Source: JAIRNF01 sp031551125 (lineage in GTDB: Bacteria; Bacteroidota; Bacteroidia; Bacteroidales; UBA932). From it: a stretch of 64,000 nucleotides of DNA. Numbering within the stretch: position 1 is the stretch's first letter; each line of letters starts with the position of its first letter. The stretch is taken from positions 136,036 to 200,035 of the forward strand of contig JAVBOB010000013.1 in NCBI GenBank assembly GCA_031551125.1, read 5' to 3'. This document shows positions 1-9,011 of the stretch, piece by piece. Position numbers and translations under genes: made by a program. The notes under the pieces are model-generated. The model did not search any database. It worked only from the letters and a program-made list of their open reading frames with translations, and was not told where the DNA came from.

Positions 1-279
1 AAGGTGCTGTACTTTACCAACGAAATAGATGCCTCTTGGACTCCTCTGAAATCTGAAATTTACGCTATAGATGTTGATACTAAAACCGTTGCAACAACAC
101 CCATTTACAGCGGTAAGCAGCTGAATGGAGTGGCTGTTAATCCTGTTACCGGAAATATATACACTGCCGAAATTTGGAATTACAGTACGAATAGTACGTT
201 GACAGTATTGCGTGAAGATGGTACACTGTTGAACTCCAAAGCTGTTGGTGTTGCAGCCAGTCGTTTTATATTTTTCTAA
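1..279 (+). CDS. C-terminal fragment of a beta-propeller (YncE/DUF5074-like) protein
   Basis: The reading frame is open from the first base and ends at a TAA at 277-279, so only the last ~92 residues are present; the true start lies outside the window. The fragment contains blade-like repeats: YAIDVDTKTVATTPI, then LNGVAVNPVTGNIYTAE, then LTVLREDGTLL. This 'value, then NPxTGxIYxA' pattern is typical of YncE-like or DUF5074 surface propellers of Bacteroidota, often exported lipoproteins. Substrate and partners cannot be judged from the fragment. A strong hairpin terminator follows, so it is probably the last gene of its transcript. The family assignment is an inference from the repeat pattern only. 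Confidence 0.6.
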   Translation, partial: KVLYFTNEIDASWTPLKSEIYAIDVDTKTVATTPIYSGKQLNGVAVNPVTGNIYTAEIWNYSTNSTLTVLREDGTLLNSKAVGVAASRFIFF

Positions 280-334
280 TACCCTTCCGTTTCATCTTCC
301 TTCTAATGCCATAGTAGGACTTTTAGCGAGGGAT

Positions 335-364
335 AAGCCGCTTCTGAAGAGGAGCGGCTTTTAT
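335..364 (+). terminator. Rho-independent terminator after the beta-propeller gene
   Basis: An 8-bp perfect stem (AAGCCGCT at 335-342, AGCGGCTT at 353-360) with a 10-nt loop is followed by a T-rich run. It lies 55 bases after the stop codon of the upstream gene. The short open frame overlapping it (245-463) looks like a by-product and was not called. Confidence 0.8.
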
Positions 365-512
365 TATTTAGCGGGATTATGCCTTATGCTTACTGCCACT
401 TGCTCTTCAGGTTTATCTTTCTCTATCAGCAGAAAAATAGCTACTTTTACCCAGTTAATGTGAACTATAGAATAATAACAGCGCTTTTTAACCTCAATAA
501 CCGAAGTTGATA

Positions 513-2507
513 ATGAAGCATGTAAAGCTATTCGGGTTTGTACTATTGGTCGTTACTACGCTAGCATCATGTAGTACGGCATCCAAGCTAAAAAAAGCAA
601 ATGCTATGTATGAGTCCGGCGGATACTATAAGGCAGCCGGAATGTACCAGCAAATAGCAGGAAAGGTGGACCCAAAGGACAGACCAACGGTAAACTTCCG
701 GATAGGCGAGTGCTATCGCATACTTGGCAACCTTAGCTTGGCCGAAACCGCATACGGAAGACTTGTGCGAAGCAAGACAAACCCCATAAATGAAGCGTAT
801 TTGCGTATGGGAGAGGTATTGCTAATGGGTAAAAAGTTTGATATGGCGCTGGAAGCCTTTAAAGCCTATAAGCAGCTTGCCCCCGATGATGGTAGGGCGG
901 ATATTGGCATTGAGTCGTGCGAGCTGGCTAAATCACAGGTTGGTAAGAACAACGATTACATAGTTGAAAATTTTACAGCGGTAAACTCTCAGTTTAATGA
1001 CTATGCTCCGGCATACGGAACAGCCGATTATGAGATGTTACTGTTTACTTCATCACGAAGTGACGGTAGTAAATCGAAAAAGAGGCAAGCCGGAACAGGT
1101 CAACGGCCAAGCTCCATATACTATACCCAACAGGGTAAAAAAGGCTGGGAACGCCCGAAGGTATTAGGCCCGGAAGTGAATGGGAAGAGAGATGAAGATG
1201 GTGCTCCTTGTTTCAATAGCAGCTACGATAAGCTGTACTTTACCAAGAGTACGGTAAGTATGGGTGAGTTTACGGATGGGTGTAACATTTTCGTGGCTAC
1301 TCGTGACGAAAATTACAACTGGATTGATGCGGAGCTGATAGATGCTCCCGACAGCTTGATGATGGCGCATCCCAGCATATCGGAAGATGGGTTGACGATC
1401 TACTTTGCATCTAACATGCCCGGAGGCTATGGAGGACGTGATATTTGGAAAATGACCCGGAAAAGCGTAAACAGCGGTTGGGATAGTCCCATAAACCTCG
1501 GTAGCCAGGTTAATACAAAAGATGATGAGGTGTTTCCTTTCATTCGGGCAAACGGAGAGCTGTACTTTGCCTCAAACGGACACCCGGGTTATGGTGGGCT
1601 CGACTTGTTTAAGGCTGCTCCAACCGAAAGCGGTTCATGGATAGTTGAGAATATGGGACCTACGTTTAATACGGAGGCGGATGATTTTGCTATTATTTTT
1701 GAAGCAAAGAACAACCAAGGCTACTTCTCTTCTCGTCGTAAAGGTGGTAAAGGTGGCGATGATATTTACCGCTTCTATAAGAATATCCCTGTTATTGAAT
1801 ACTACTTGGAGGGCGTTGTGCTGAATGCAGATACGCGAAAACCTATTGCCGCATCAGAGCTTAAGCTTACGGGTAACAACGGTTCTGTGCTTATAAAGAA
1901 AACGGAAGGCGACGGTAAATTCAGCTTCAAGCTGAACAACAATACCGACTATATTTGTATTGCATCGGCAAACGGATTCCTTAACCAAAAAGCCTTGCTG
2001 TCAACTATGGGGTACACGCAAGGGCATACGTTTAGAGATACAATGTTAATGGTTTCAACGGCTAAGCCTATTGAAATACCTAACATATTTTACGAATACG
2101 GTAAGGCTAACTTGAACTCTCAATCGCGAGAAGCGCTTGATAAGCTGGTAGATTTAATGCGGGATAACCCCGATATAGTTGTTGAGCTGGCAGCACACAC
2201 GGATAGTAGAGGTACTAATGAATCGAACCTTGACCTGTCTCAACGCCGTGCACAGGCTGTTGTTGACTACTTGGTGCGCGAAGGTATTGATGAGGATAGA
2301 ATGTACGCTAAGGGTTACGGTGAGGAAGAACCGAAATCGGTTGACCGTGCTATTGCTGATAAGTACACCTTCCTGTCTATTGGGCGTAAGCTAACCGAAG
2401 CGTATATCAACACCATGCGCACGGAAGAGCAAAAAGAAATTTGCCATCAGCTGAACCGTCGTACCGAGCTGATTGTGCTGAATAGTAAAGAACTGCAAAG
2501 AAAGTAG
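513..2507 (+). CDS. porE: PorE-like type IX secretion lipoprotein (TPR, WD40-like, CarboxypepD-reg, OmpA domains)
   Basis: The predicted 664-residue protein starts at the ATG at 513 (an in-frame TTG lies two codons upstream). A lipoprotein signal peptide ends in the lipobox LASC with Cys20. Order of domains: TPR helices (about 25-140, e.g. KLKKANAMYESGGYYKAAGM), a PD40/WD40-like propeller (about 170-430; motifs LLFTSSRSDG, DKLYFTKS, TIYFASNMPGGYGG, ELYFASNGHPGYGG, QGYFSSRRKGG), a carboxypeptidase-regulatory beta sandwich (about 430-520), and an OmpA C-terminal peptidoglycan-binding domain (motif TDSRGTNESNLDLSQRRA). This exact architecture and length match PorE of Porphyromonas gingivalis, an outer-membrane-associated component that ties the type IX secretion system to peptidoglycan. 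No other T9SS structural gene is adjacent, but a T9SS cargo lies at 45.4 kb. Generic OmpA-family paralogues share parts of this layout, so the symbol is probable rather than certain. Confidence 0.82.
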   Translation: MKHVKLFGFVLLVVTTLASCSTASKLKKANAMYESGGYYKAAGMYQQIAGKVDPKDRPTVNFRIGECYRILGNLSLAETAYGRLVRSKTNPINEAYLRMGEVLLMGKKFDMALEAFKAYKQLAPDDGRADIGIESCELAKSQVGKNNDYIVENFTAVNSQFNDYAPAYGTADYEMLLFTSSRSDGSKSKKRQAGTGQRPSSIYYTQQGKKGWERPKVLGPEVNGKRDEDGAPCFNSSYDKLYFTKSTVSMGEFTDGCNIFVATRDENYNWIDAELIDAPDSLMMAHPSISEDGLTIYFASNMPGGYGGRDIWKMTRKSVNSGWDSPINLGSQVNTKDDEVFPFIRANGELYFASNGHPGYGGLDLFKAAPTESGSWIVENMGPTFNTEADDFAIIFEAKNNQGYFSSRRKGGKGGDDIYRFYKNIPVIEYYLEGVVLNADTRKPIAASELKLTGNNGSVLIKKTEGDGKFSFKLNNNTDYICIASANGFLNQKALLSTMGYTQGHTFRDTMLMVSTAKPIEIPNIFYEYGKANLNSQSREALDKLVDLMRDNPDIVVELAAHTDSRGTNESNLDLSQRRAQAVVDYLVREGIDEDRMYAKGYGEEEPKSVDRAIADKYTFLSIGRKLTEAYINTMRTEEQKEICHQLNRRTELIVLNSKELQRK

Positions 2508-2510
2508 GAA

Positions 2511-2675
2511 GCCCAAGTTGCCGCTTATTACCCCCAACCCCCTAACGGGGGCTTTGGTCTGTGCAAACGACTTCGAAAAGTTCAATTTTGCAGTAGTAGG
2601 GTTCCCCCTTTAGGGGGTTAGGGGGTACAAGGTATCGGTATGGAGTGACAATTGTATAACTAGCAACTTGAATTA
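2511..2675. repeat. MITE-like element, copy 1 (CCCCC-hairpin type)
   Basis: The 165-bp stretch between porE and purM starts with GCCCAAGTTGCCGCTTAT and ends with the near-inverse ATAACTAGCAACTTGAATT. Its centre has C-runs and G-runs (2529-2548 and 2600-2628) that can pair. The interior is nearly the same as that of the copy at 28911-29074, and the ends match those of the elements at 6339-6657 and 11990-12086. It holds no ORF and is best read as a non-autonomous mobile element or its remnant. Confidence 0.7.
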
Positions 2676-2686
2676 GGAAATAAAAT

Positions 2687-3859
2687 ATGACATCTTCACG
2701 TTACGATAGTCGCGGAGTATCGGCCTCAAAAGAGGACGTACATAACGCTATTAAAAATATTGATAAAGGACTTTTCCCAAAAGCGTTTTGTAAAATTGTA
2801 CCCGATACGCTTACGGGCGACGAGCGCTACTGCCTTGCCATGCATGCCGACGGTGCCGGAACTAAATCATCGTTAGCATACATGTACTGGAAAGAAACTG
2901 GCGATTTAAGCGTATGGAAGGGCATTGCTCAAGATGCAGTGGTGATGAACTTGGATGATTTGCTTTGCGTGGGCATTACCGACAATATTTTGCTGTCGTC
3001 AACCATTGGGCGTAACAAGCGGTTAATTCCGGGCGAAGTAATATCAGCGATTATCAATGGTACAGAAGAGCTGGTAAGCGAGCTACGCCAGCTGGGCGTA
3101 AACATTGTACTTACCGGAGGAGAAACAGCCGATGTCGGCGATTTGGTGCGCACTATTATTGTGGATAGTACGGTTACAGCACGCGCCGAGCGGTCGAAAG
3201 TTATTGATAACGCCAACATACAAGCAGGCGATGTTATTGTTGGCTTAGCCTCATTCGGTAAGGCTACTTATGAGCAGGAATACAACGGGGGTATGGGAAG
3301 TAACGGACTTACCTCTGCTCGCCATGACGTATTTGCCAAGTACTTGGCAGAGAAGTATCCCGAAAGCTATGATGCGTCCATTCCCAACGAGCTGGTGTAC
3401 TCGGGAACACGCAAGCTAACCGATGTTGATACGGAAACGGGGCTCACCTATGGTAAGCTGGTACTATCGCCTACGCGCACGTATGCACCTGTTGTAAACG
3501 ATATACTTTCAGCGCTGCGTCCGCACATACACGGTATGGTACACTGTTCGGGCGGTGCACAAACCAAGGTGCTGCACTTTGTGAAGAATGTACATGTGGT
3601 AAAAGATAGCTTATTCCCTGTTCCTCCTTTGTTCCGTATTATACAGGAGGAGTCTCAAACCTTGTGGCAGGAAATGTACAAGGTGTACAACATGGGGCAT
3701 AGAATGGAGGTTTACCTTGCACCACAACACGCACAAGAGGTCATCAACATTTCACAACGTTACGGCATAGCCGCACAAGTGGTAGGACGAGTGGAAGAAG
3801 CGAAGGAAGCACATTTGACCATACGGAGCGGTTACGGAGAGTTTAGCTACAAAGCTTAG
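2687..3859 (+). CDS. purM: Phosphoribosylformylglycinamidine cyclo-ligase (AIR synthetase)
   Basis: This 390-residue protein is an AIR synthetase, which closes FGAM to 5-aminoimidazole ribonucleotide in step five of de novo purine synthesis in the cytoplasm. The N-terminal AIRS domain shows YDSRGVSASKEDV, the HADGAGTKSSLAYMY substrate loop, DAVVMNLDDLLCVGI and TGGETADVGDLV. The C-terminal domain has HCSGGAQTKVLHF and the late GHRMEVYL motif, which corresponds to GIGM-type loops in shorter PurM proteins. The length of about 390 is the longer form common in Bacteroidota. It begins at an ATG just after the MITE-like repeat and appears to be transcribed alone. Other purine genes of the window (purE, hpt) are far away at 61-62 kb. 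Confidence 0.93.
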   Translation: MTSSRYDSRGVSASKEDVHNAIKNIDKGLFPKAFCKIVPDTLTGDERYCLAMHADGAGTKSSLAYMYWKETGDLSVWKGIAQDAVVMNLDDLLCVGITDNILLSSTIGRNKRLIPGEVISAIINGTEELVSELRQLGVNIVLTGGETADVGDLVRTIIVDSTVTARAERSKVIDNANIQAGDVIVGLASFGKATYEQEYNGGMGSNGLTSARHDVFAKYLAEKYPESYDASIPNELVYSGTRKLTDVDTETGLTYGKLVLSPTRTYAPVVNDILSALRPHIHGMVHCSGGAQTKVLHFVKNVHVVKDSLFPVPPLFRIIQEESQTLWQEMYKVYNMGHRMEVYLAPQHAQEVINISQRYGIAAQVVGRVEEAKEAHLTIRSGYGEFSYKA

Positions 3860-3885
3860 TAATAGACCCATTGGCGTAAAGTTGC

Positions 3886-3893
3886 TATATTTG
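3886..3893 (+). promoter_or_regulatory. -7 promoter box of the toxin-antitoxin pair
   Basis: TATATTTG matches the Bacteroidota -7 consensus TAnnTTTG exactly and stands 26 bases before the ATG of the antitoxin gene. A TTG at 3871-3873 is too close (12 nt) to be a good -33 box, so only the -7 element is claimed. Confidence 0.5.
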
Positions 3894-3919
3894 CTTATAA
3901 CTAAAAGATATATTACGCT

Positions 3920-4228
3920 ATGCAACGAATAATATCGGATAATATAGCCGCGCTGCAAAATCTTTGCAGGCAGTATAATGTGAAAATGCTGTACACATTT
4001 GGTTCAGTTAATACAAATGACTTTGATGCAAATAGCGATATTGATTTTTTGATTGTATTCAAGAAAAATATCAGCATTGAAGAGTATACCGACAACTATT
4101 TTTCTATACAATACCAATTAAGAGCATTATTTAATCGAGGTATTGACTTGGTAACAGAGAACTCGTTATCAAATCCTTATTTTATTAAAGAAATAGAACA
4201 AACTAAGGAGTTGGTATATGCAGCTTAA
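3920..4228 (+). CDS. mntA: MntA-type minimal nucleotidyltransferase antitoxin
   Basis: This 102-residue protein has the minimal nucleotidyltransferase signature GSx10DxD (Gly28-Ser29 and Asp40-Asp42 in TFGSVNTNDFDANSDIDFL). In the MntA-HepT (type VII) family, such proteins neutralise the partner HEPN ribonuclease by adding AMP to a tyrosine near its active site. A third acidic residue would be expected near residue 75 (GIDLVTEN fits). The gene overlaps the next by 11 bases, as is usual for these translationally coupled pairs. It could be a stand-alone nucleotidyltransferase, but the partner makes the antitoxin role likely. Confidence 0.87.
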   Translation: MQRIISDNIAALQNLCRQYNVKMLYTFGSVNTNDFDANSDIDFLIVFKKNISIEEYTDNYFSIQYQLRALFNRGIDLVTENSLSNPYFIKEIEQTKELVYAA

Positions 4229-4553
4229 AATTCAAAAATATTTATTTGACATTCAAACAGCCATCAACTCAATTTATGAGTATTTGGGAGAGGAACGAGA
4301 TTTTACTACGTATTGCCAGAATAAGCAGCTAAGAAGAGCGGTTGAGCGGGAGTTGGAAATCATAGGCGAAGCGGCAAATAGAATTTTGCAACTTGACCCG
4401 AATTTTCCAATGGAAGATGCAAGGAGGATAGTCGATTTGCGTAATTGGGTTATTCATGGGTATGATAAAGTTGACGATGTTATTATTTGGGGTATCCTTA
4501 GTAACCAGCTTCCTAAATTAAAGACAAGGGTTAAAGAGTTAACGAAGGCTTAG
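4218..4553 (+). CDS. hepT: HepT-type HEPN ribonuclease toxin (DUF86)
   Basis: The 111-residue protein has the HEPN catalytic motif Rx4HxY, seen as RNWVIHGY at residues 75-82, preceded by the DUF86 core LRRAVERELEIIGEAANRI. HEPN proteins of this class cleave RNA, and the Tyr of the motif is the site modified by the MNT partner. The start codon lies inside the end of mntA (11-bp overlap). All key residues are present, so the toxin appears intact. No plasmid or prophage genes surround the pair; it sits between purM and an acyl-CoA ligase. Confidence 0.88.
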   Translation: MQLKIQKYLFDIQTAINSIYEYLGEERDFTTYCQNKQLRRAVERELEIIGEAANRILQLDPNFPMEDARRIVDLRNWVIHGYDKVDDVIIWGILSNQLPKLKTRVKELTKA

Positions 4554-4665
4554 CATTGCTTTCCTAGGGCTATTATTGCAACTATTTCAATCCCCAAACG
4601 TTTAAACTATCCGAGTATTTAAGGTTATGGGTTGTCAAGATATATTTACTTGATATAGTGAAACA

Positions 4666-6321
4666 ATGCAAAAGCCATTCAACAAGCATATAGAAGAAAG
4701 CATACGCGCAAGCTGGGATTTACCCGCCTTATCAGATTATAAAGGGGCAACTTACCACTATAAAGATTTAGCAAGGCGTATAGAGAAGCTGCACATTATT
4801 TTTGATAGGTGCGGACTTAAAAAAGGTGATAAGGTTGCACTTGCGGGGCGCAATAGCGCCAACTGGGGTATTACGTTCTTAGCCGTACTGTCGTATGGAG
4901 CAGTTGCTGTTCCTATACTTCACGAGTTTAAGCCGGATAGCATACATCATATTGTAAACCATTCCGATGCGCGGATTTTGTTTGTAGGTGACATAGTTTG
5001 GGAAGGGCTGAACGAAAGTATGATGCACCATTTGGAAGCTATTATTCTTCTGACAGATTTTTCCATACCCTACGCAAAGCGTGATGATATAAAGAAAGCT
5101 CGCAATACAATAAATGAGCTGTTTGGTAAAAAATACCCTGAACAGTTTCGCCCTGAGCATGTGAGTTACCACAGCGATGATTCCGAAGAGTTAGCCGTTA
5201 TCAGCTACACATCAGGTACAACAGGTTTTTCAAAAGGTGTAATGTTGCCTTACCGCAGCTTACGTTCTAACTTGCTATTTGCTCAGGAAAGGCTTCCCGA
5301 AATGAGGGGACGCAAGCTGGTAAGTATGCTTCCAATGGCACACATGTATGGGCTTACCTTTGAGTTTATTTTTGAAATCTCAATGGGTTGCCATATCCAC
5401 TTTTTAAATCGGTTACCTAGCCCAAAAATTATTCTTGAAGCTTTTGCCGAGGTTAAGCCGGACTTGATAATATCCGTCCCCCTAATTGTAGAAAAAATAT
5501 TCAAAAAGCAGCTACAACCTGTTCTGGAAAGGTCTTCTGTGAAGCTGTTGATGAATCTTCCGATTATTGATCGACGGGTGAAGAAGAAAATTGTTACCAA
5601 GCTGGAAGATGCGTTTGGGGGTAACTTCTATGAAGTTATTGTTGGTGGTGCGGCTTTTAACCATGAGGCGGAAAGCGTATTTCGTAAGCTCGGATTTCGC
5701 TATACTGTTGGTTATGGTATGACGGAATGCGGTCCTATTATCTCTTACGAAGATTGGAAGACGGCTAAAATGTATTCATGCGGAAGGGCTGTACCGCGTA
5801 TGACTATTAAAATAGACTCGCCCGATCCTGAAAAGATTGATGGAGAAATTCTGGTAAGAGGAGATAACGTAATGCTGGGTTACTACAAAAATCCGGAGGC
5901 AACAGCCGAGGTGTTGGATGCTCATGGTTGGCTGCATACAGGTGACATAGGTGTGGTAGATGCGGACGGTTTTCTATACATCAGAGGTAGAAGTAAAAAT
6001 ATGATTCTCAGCTCTTCGGGACAAAATATCTACCCCGAAGAAATGGAGGATAGGATAAATGCCGTCAGCTATGTGGCGGAATCGTTGGTAATAGAAGAGG
6101 AGGGACGGCTGATAGCCCTAGTATATCCAGACTACGACCAAGCGGATAAGGATAAGTTAAGAACCCACGACCTTGAACGAATTTTTGAAGAAATGCGAGT
6201 GGAGTTAAACAAAGAATTTCCGCAATACAGCCAGTTGGTCGCCATACGTATGTATCCTGAGGAATTTGAAAAAACGCCCAAGCGAAGTATTAAACGGTAT
6301 TTATATCAGGGCAAATCATAG
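4666..6321 (+). CDS. Long-chain acyl-CoA synthetase (AMP-forming)
   Basis: This 551-residue cytoplasmic or membrane-associated enzyme should activate a carboxylic acid, probably a fatty acid, to its CoA thioester through an acyl-adenylate. ANL-superfamily motifs appear in order: YTSGTTGFSKGV (P-loop, near residue 180), YGMTECGPII (A5), GWLHTGDIG (A7), GRSKNMILSSSGQNIYPEE (A8, hinge) and a late Lys in KTPKRSIKRYL (A10). The ALLP region is of the fatty-acid ligase type, but the chain length cannot be read from the sequence. It starts 112 bases after hepT and stands alone. The symbol fadD is not used because Bacteroidota carry several paralogues. Confidence 0.85.
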   Translation: MQKPFNKHIEESIRASWDLPALSDYKGATYHYKDLARRIEKLHIIFDRCGLKKGDKVALAGRNSANWGITFLAVLSYGAVAVPILHEFKPDSIHHIVNHSDARILFVGDIVWEGLNESMMHHLEAIILLTDFSIPYAKRDDIKKARNTINELFGKKYPEQFRPEHVSYHSDDSEELAVISYTSGTTGFSKGVMLPYRSLRSNLLFAQERLPEMRGRKLVSMLPMAHMYGLTFEFIFEISMGCHIHFLNRLPSPKIILEAFAEVKPDLIISVPLIVEKIFKKQLQPVLERSSVKLLMNLPIIDRRVKKKIVTKLEDAFGGNFYEVIVGGAAFNHEAESVFRKLGFRYTVGYGMTECGPIISYEDWKTAKMYSCGRAVPRMTIKIDSPDPEKIDGEILVRGDNVMLGYYKNPEATAEVLDAHGWLHTGDIGVVDADGFLYIRGRSKNMILSSSGQNIYPEEMEDRINAVSYVAESLVIEEEGRLIALVYPDYDQADKDKLRTHDLERIFEEMRVELNKEFPQYSQLVAIRMYPEEFEKTPKRSIKRYLYQGKS

Positions 6322-6338
6322 CTTTATAGTTAGCATTT

Positions 6339-6657
6339 AACTCAAGTTGCCAGCTATTGCGGGCCGGAAGCCCGGCTTACTTACCTTCGGTGAGCTCGTA
6401 AACTCGGTTCAGCCCAATGCAACGCGTTGGGTTTGTCGGTATTTGCTGACTGTTGCTTTGCGGGCGAGAATGGTTGTTGCCCCGATAAGGGCAGGGTGCT
6501 TCGCGCCATGCCGCTGTTGCCGGTATGCTCACCCAAGGCGTCGCTACGCTTTGCCATTGGGCTGAGGTAAGCTGCCACGTTGTGGCGTTTTGCTTTCAGA
6601 CCGGCTTGAAGTGAAATAAAACATAGTAGGTAGAGTACATAGCTAGCAACTTGGGTT
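6339..6657. repeat. MITE-like element, copy 2 (long form)
   Basis: The 319-bp element has terminal inverted repeats: AACTCAAGTTGCCAGCT (6339-6355) and AGCTAGCAACTTGGGTT (6641-6657), matching at 15 of 17 positions. The centre is richer in G+C than the flanks and includes several small palindromes. The right part (about 6570-6657) is nearly the same as the element at 11990-12086. Short open frames on both strands cross it, but none has a recognisable product. It stands between the convergent acyl-CoA ligase and DPP IV genes. Confidence 0.72.
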
Positions 6658-6663
6658 ATATAA

Positions 6664-6707
6664 ATAGGCAGCGCCCCACATTTCACGAAATGTGGGGCGC
6701 TGCCTAT
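6664..6707. terminator. Perfect 21-bp hairpin between convergent genes
   Basis: Bases 6664-6684 are the exact reverse complement of 6687-6707, with only two bases between. The stem contains the GC-rich core GGCAGCGCCCCACA. It is not followed by a T-run on either strand, so it is a poor classical terminator, but the place between two convergent genes fits a transcription barrier. It may equally be a repeat of its own. Confidence 0.5.
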
Positions 6708-6848
6708 TGGGCAAACATAATAAGGTATATCTTTATTGTGTGCTACTTAGTTCAAATTGTCAATTTATAAATAAGCACGTCATTGCTTTGCTCGGTTCGT
6801 AATGACAACTTTGATTCAGCAGTGCAAAATGTTCAACACGCAATCAAC

Positions 6849-9011
6849 TTATTTGTCCTGCTCTGTACAGCCCCAAAAACAGCTTTTCTGAAAACGGGTT
6901 CTTAAGTTGTTCAGGTGGGTTAAGCGGGGGCCTATCATAACATGCCTGTCTTCGGGGTATAGCATCATTTCAAAACCCAACTTATTTTTTCGTTGAAACT
7001 CGTTAGCCAGCTGTAACGTATTTTGCACATGTACATTGTCATCTCTCATTCCGTGTACAATAAGCAGACGGCCTTTAAGCTTATCAGCATGTGTTATTAC
7101 TGAACTGTTTTTATACCCTTCGGGATTTTCTGCGGGCGAATCCATATAACGTTCCGTATATGCCGTATTGTAAAATTTCCAATCGGTAACAGGTGCTCCG
7201 GCCATTCCGAACTTAAATACATCAGCGCCATAAGTTAAGGCATAGCATGTTAAGTAGCCACCGTAACTGTGTCCGGCAATATATACCTTTTCAGGGTCTG
7301 CCTGTCCATTTTCTACCAGCCATTTCACGCATTGCGAGTAATCTTTTATTTCCCAGTAGCCTAGGTTACGGTGCATGTAGTCGGCTCCAACCTTTCCGCA
7401 TAAACCACTACCCCTATGGTCCATAAATACCGATATTACTTTGTCGTCGTCTTCCTTGGCCAGAATTCCCGAAAATTCCGGATGTGTCATCCACATCATA
7501 TCAGGACCTCCATATACACGAACTGATAACGGATACTTTTTCCCCTTCTCCATACCGGCAGGCCATGTAACTCGCATGGGAATATCGAACTTTCCATCCT
7601 CGCTCTTTACCGTAATAATTTCAGCCCTACATATTTCATAGTTGTCGAAATCAGCACCCTTTCTATCATAGAGTTCGGCAACCAGCTTTCCATCAATGGT
7701 GCATAAAGCCATCTTTTCAGGTGTTGATGGGTTACTGTATGATGTAACAAAGTACTTGGCATTTGGCGATATGTTTACGTTGTGCGAATAGTTGCCAAAC
7801 GTTAGTCGCTTCAAGTTTTTACCGTCAAATCCTACCTTGTATAAATCAATGCAGGCTACGTTATCTTTATAACAGGTAAAGTATATGGTTTTGGTAGGCT
7901 CGTCTATTCTCAACACATCGAGTACTTTAAATGTACCGTTAGTTATAGGGTTTATCAGCTTGCCATTTAAGTCGTAACGGTATAGCTGCACCCAACCGCT
8001 TTTATCGCTGGAAATGATAGCTTCATTTCCTGATGGGAAAAACTGAATGCGATTCTTGTGTCCAATCATAACCCATGTTTTTTGGGTTTCCTTGTACACT
8101 TCTTCCTTGCCCCCTGTTGCGGGATGTACGTTGTATATTATCAACGTATCTTGTCCACGATTCAGCCACTGTACCCATAAGCCTTTTGCATCGGGGCGCC
8201 AAATAGGTGTGCCGAGGTAATGGTCCCCTTTGTCCTTAAAATCAGCCCAAACGACCGAACCTCCACCGGGACTTACAAGGCCAACCTTTACCTCCGGATT
8301 ATCATCACCGGGTTGGGGGTAGCGCGCCGTTTCTACATAAATATGCTGATAGTCATATTCCCGCTCCTTTTCCGTACGAGTATCCATTCCTGAGTTAATA
8401 AAACGAGCCTCTGCCATTGGTTGAGCATCGGTAATGGTAGCTATGGGCACACGCGAATCATCGAAGCGGTAGAAGGCAATATATTTGCTGTCAGGCGACC
8501 ACCAAAAGGTTGTGCTGCTGCTACCCACCAGCACATCTTCCTTATACACATACGAGGCCACGCCGTTAAGTATTACGTCGCTACCATCAAACGTCAGCTG
8601 TGTTTCTTTACCATCTGCAATTCTAATAGTGTATAAGTTGTTGTTACGCGTAAAAGCAACGTACTGTTTATCCGGTGAGGGTACTGCTTCTCTTGGAATA
8701 CTAGCGACTTGAGACGTTTTAGTAATTCCACTGTCATTACTTTTATATAACGACTGGATATCTCCGGTAAAAGGTGTTTGCTTTCCTGTCTTTGCATTTA
8801 CCTGAGTGTAAACTGTTGGTTTAGGATTAGATGGTGTACCGGATATAGAAAAAATAACAGCATCATCTCCTTGCCATGAAACCAACCGCATGGCGTCTTT
8901 CTGAATTTCGGGTCTTTCCCCCTCCGATACATACTTCTTCTGAGCAAAAAGCCCGGTGGTTAGTAGCGTTACTACTAGCGTAAGTAACAATTTGCCAACG
9001 TGTTTTGTCAT
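6849..9011 (-). CDS. Dipeptidyl peptidase IV-like S9 serine peptidase, exported
   Basis: The 720-residue form starts at ATG 9011 (MTKHVGKLLL), which gives a normal signal peptide ending at LLTTGLFAQ; the longer frame to 9071 would bury it. The N-terminal half is an eight-bladed DPPIV_N propeller (DKQYVAFTRNNNLYTI, WSPDSKYIAFYRFDDSRV). The C-terminal alpha/beta hydrolase domain has the nucleophile motif GHSYGGYL, the Asp motif HGMRDDNVH and the His in EDRHVM. DPP IV releases X-Pro dipeptides from peptide N-termini in the periplasm or on the surface, in keeping with a peptide-fermenting life. The length is that of Porphyromonas DPP IV (about 720). The C-terminal tail FWGCTEQDK is unusual but short. 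Confidence 0.88.
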   Translation of the reverse strand: MTKHVGKLLLTLVVTLLTTGLFAQKKYVSEGERPEIQKDAMRLVSWQGDDAVIFSISGTPSNPKPTVYTQVNAKTGKQTPFTGDIQSLYKSNDSGITKTSQVASIPREAVPSPDKQYVAFTRNNNLYTIRIADGKETQLTFDGSDVILNGVASYVYKEDVLVGSSSTTFWWSPDSKYIAFYRFDDSRVPIATITDAQPMAEARFINSGMDTRTEKEREYDYQHIYVETARYPQPGDDNPEVKVGLVSPGGGSVVWADFKDKGDHYLGTPIWRPDAKGLWVQWLNRGQDTLIIYNVHPATGGKEEVYKETQKTWVMIGHKNRIQFFPSGNEAIISSDKSGWVQLYRYDLNGKLINPITNGTFKVLDVLRIDEPTKTIYFTCYKDNVACIDLYKVGFDGKNLKRLTFGNYSHNVNISPNAKYFVTSYSNPSTPEKMALCTIDGKLVAELYDRKGADFDNYEICRAEIITVKSEDGKFDIPMRVTWPAGMEKGKKYPLSVRVYGGPDMMWMTHPEFSGILAKEDDDKVISVFMDHRGSGLCGKVGADYMHRNLGYWEIKDYSQCVKWLVENGQADPEKVYIAGHSYGGYLTCYALTYGADVFKFGMAGAPVTDWKFYNTAYTERYMDSPAENPEGYKNSSVITHADKLKGRLLIVHGMRDDNVHVQNTLQLANEFQRKNKLGFEMMLYPEDRHVMIGPRLTHLNNLRTRFQKSCFWGCTEQDK

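Noticed and set aside
245..463. 72-residue open frame after the first gene
   Set aside because: It overlaps the end of the beta-propeller gene and contains the terminator hairpin; no known motif and no promoter.
6347..6686. Open frames on both strands in the G+C-rich part of the 319-bp element
   Set aside because: They lie inside a repeat with inverted ends and encode Arg/Pro-rich low-complexity sequence typical of shadow frames.
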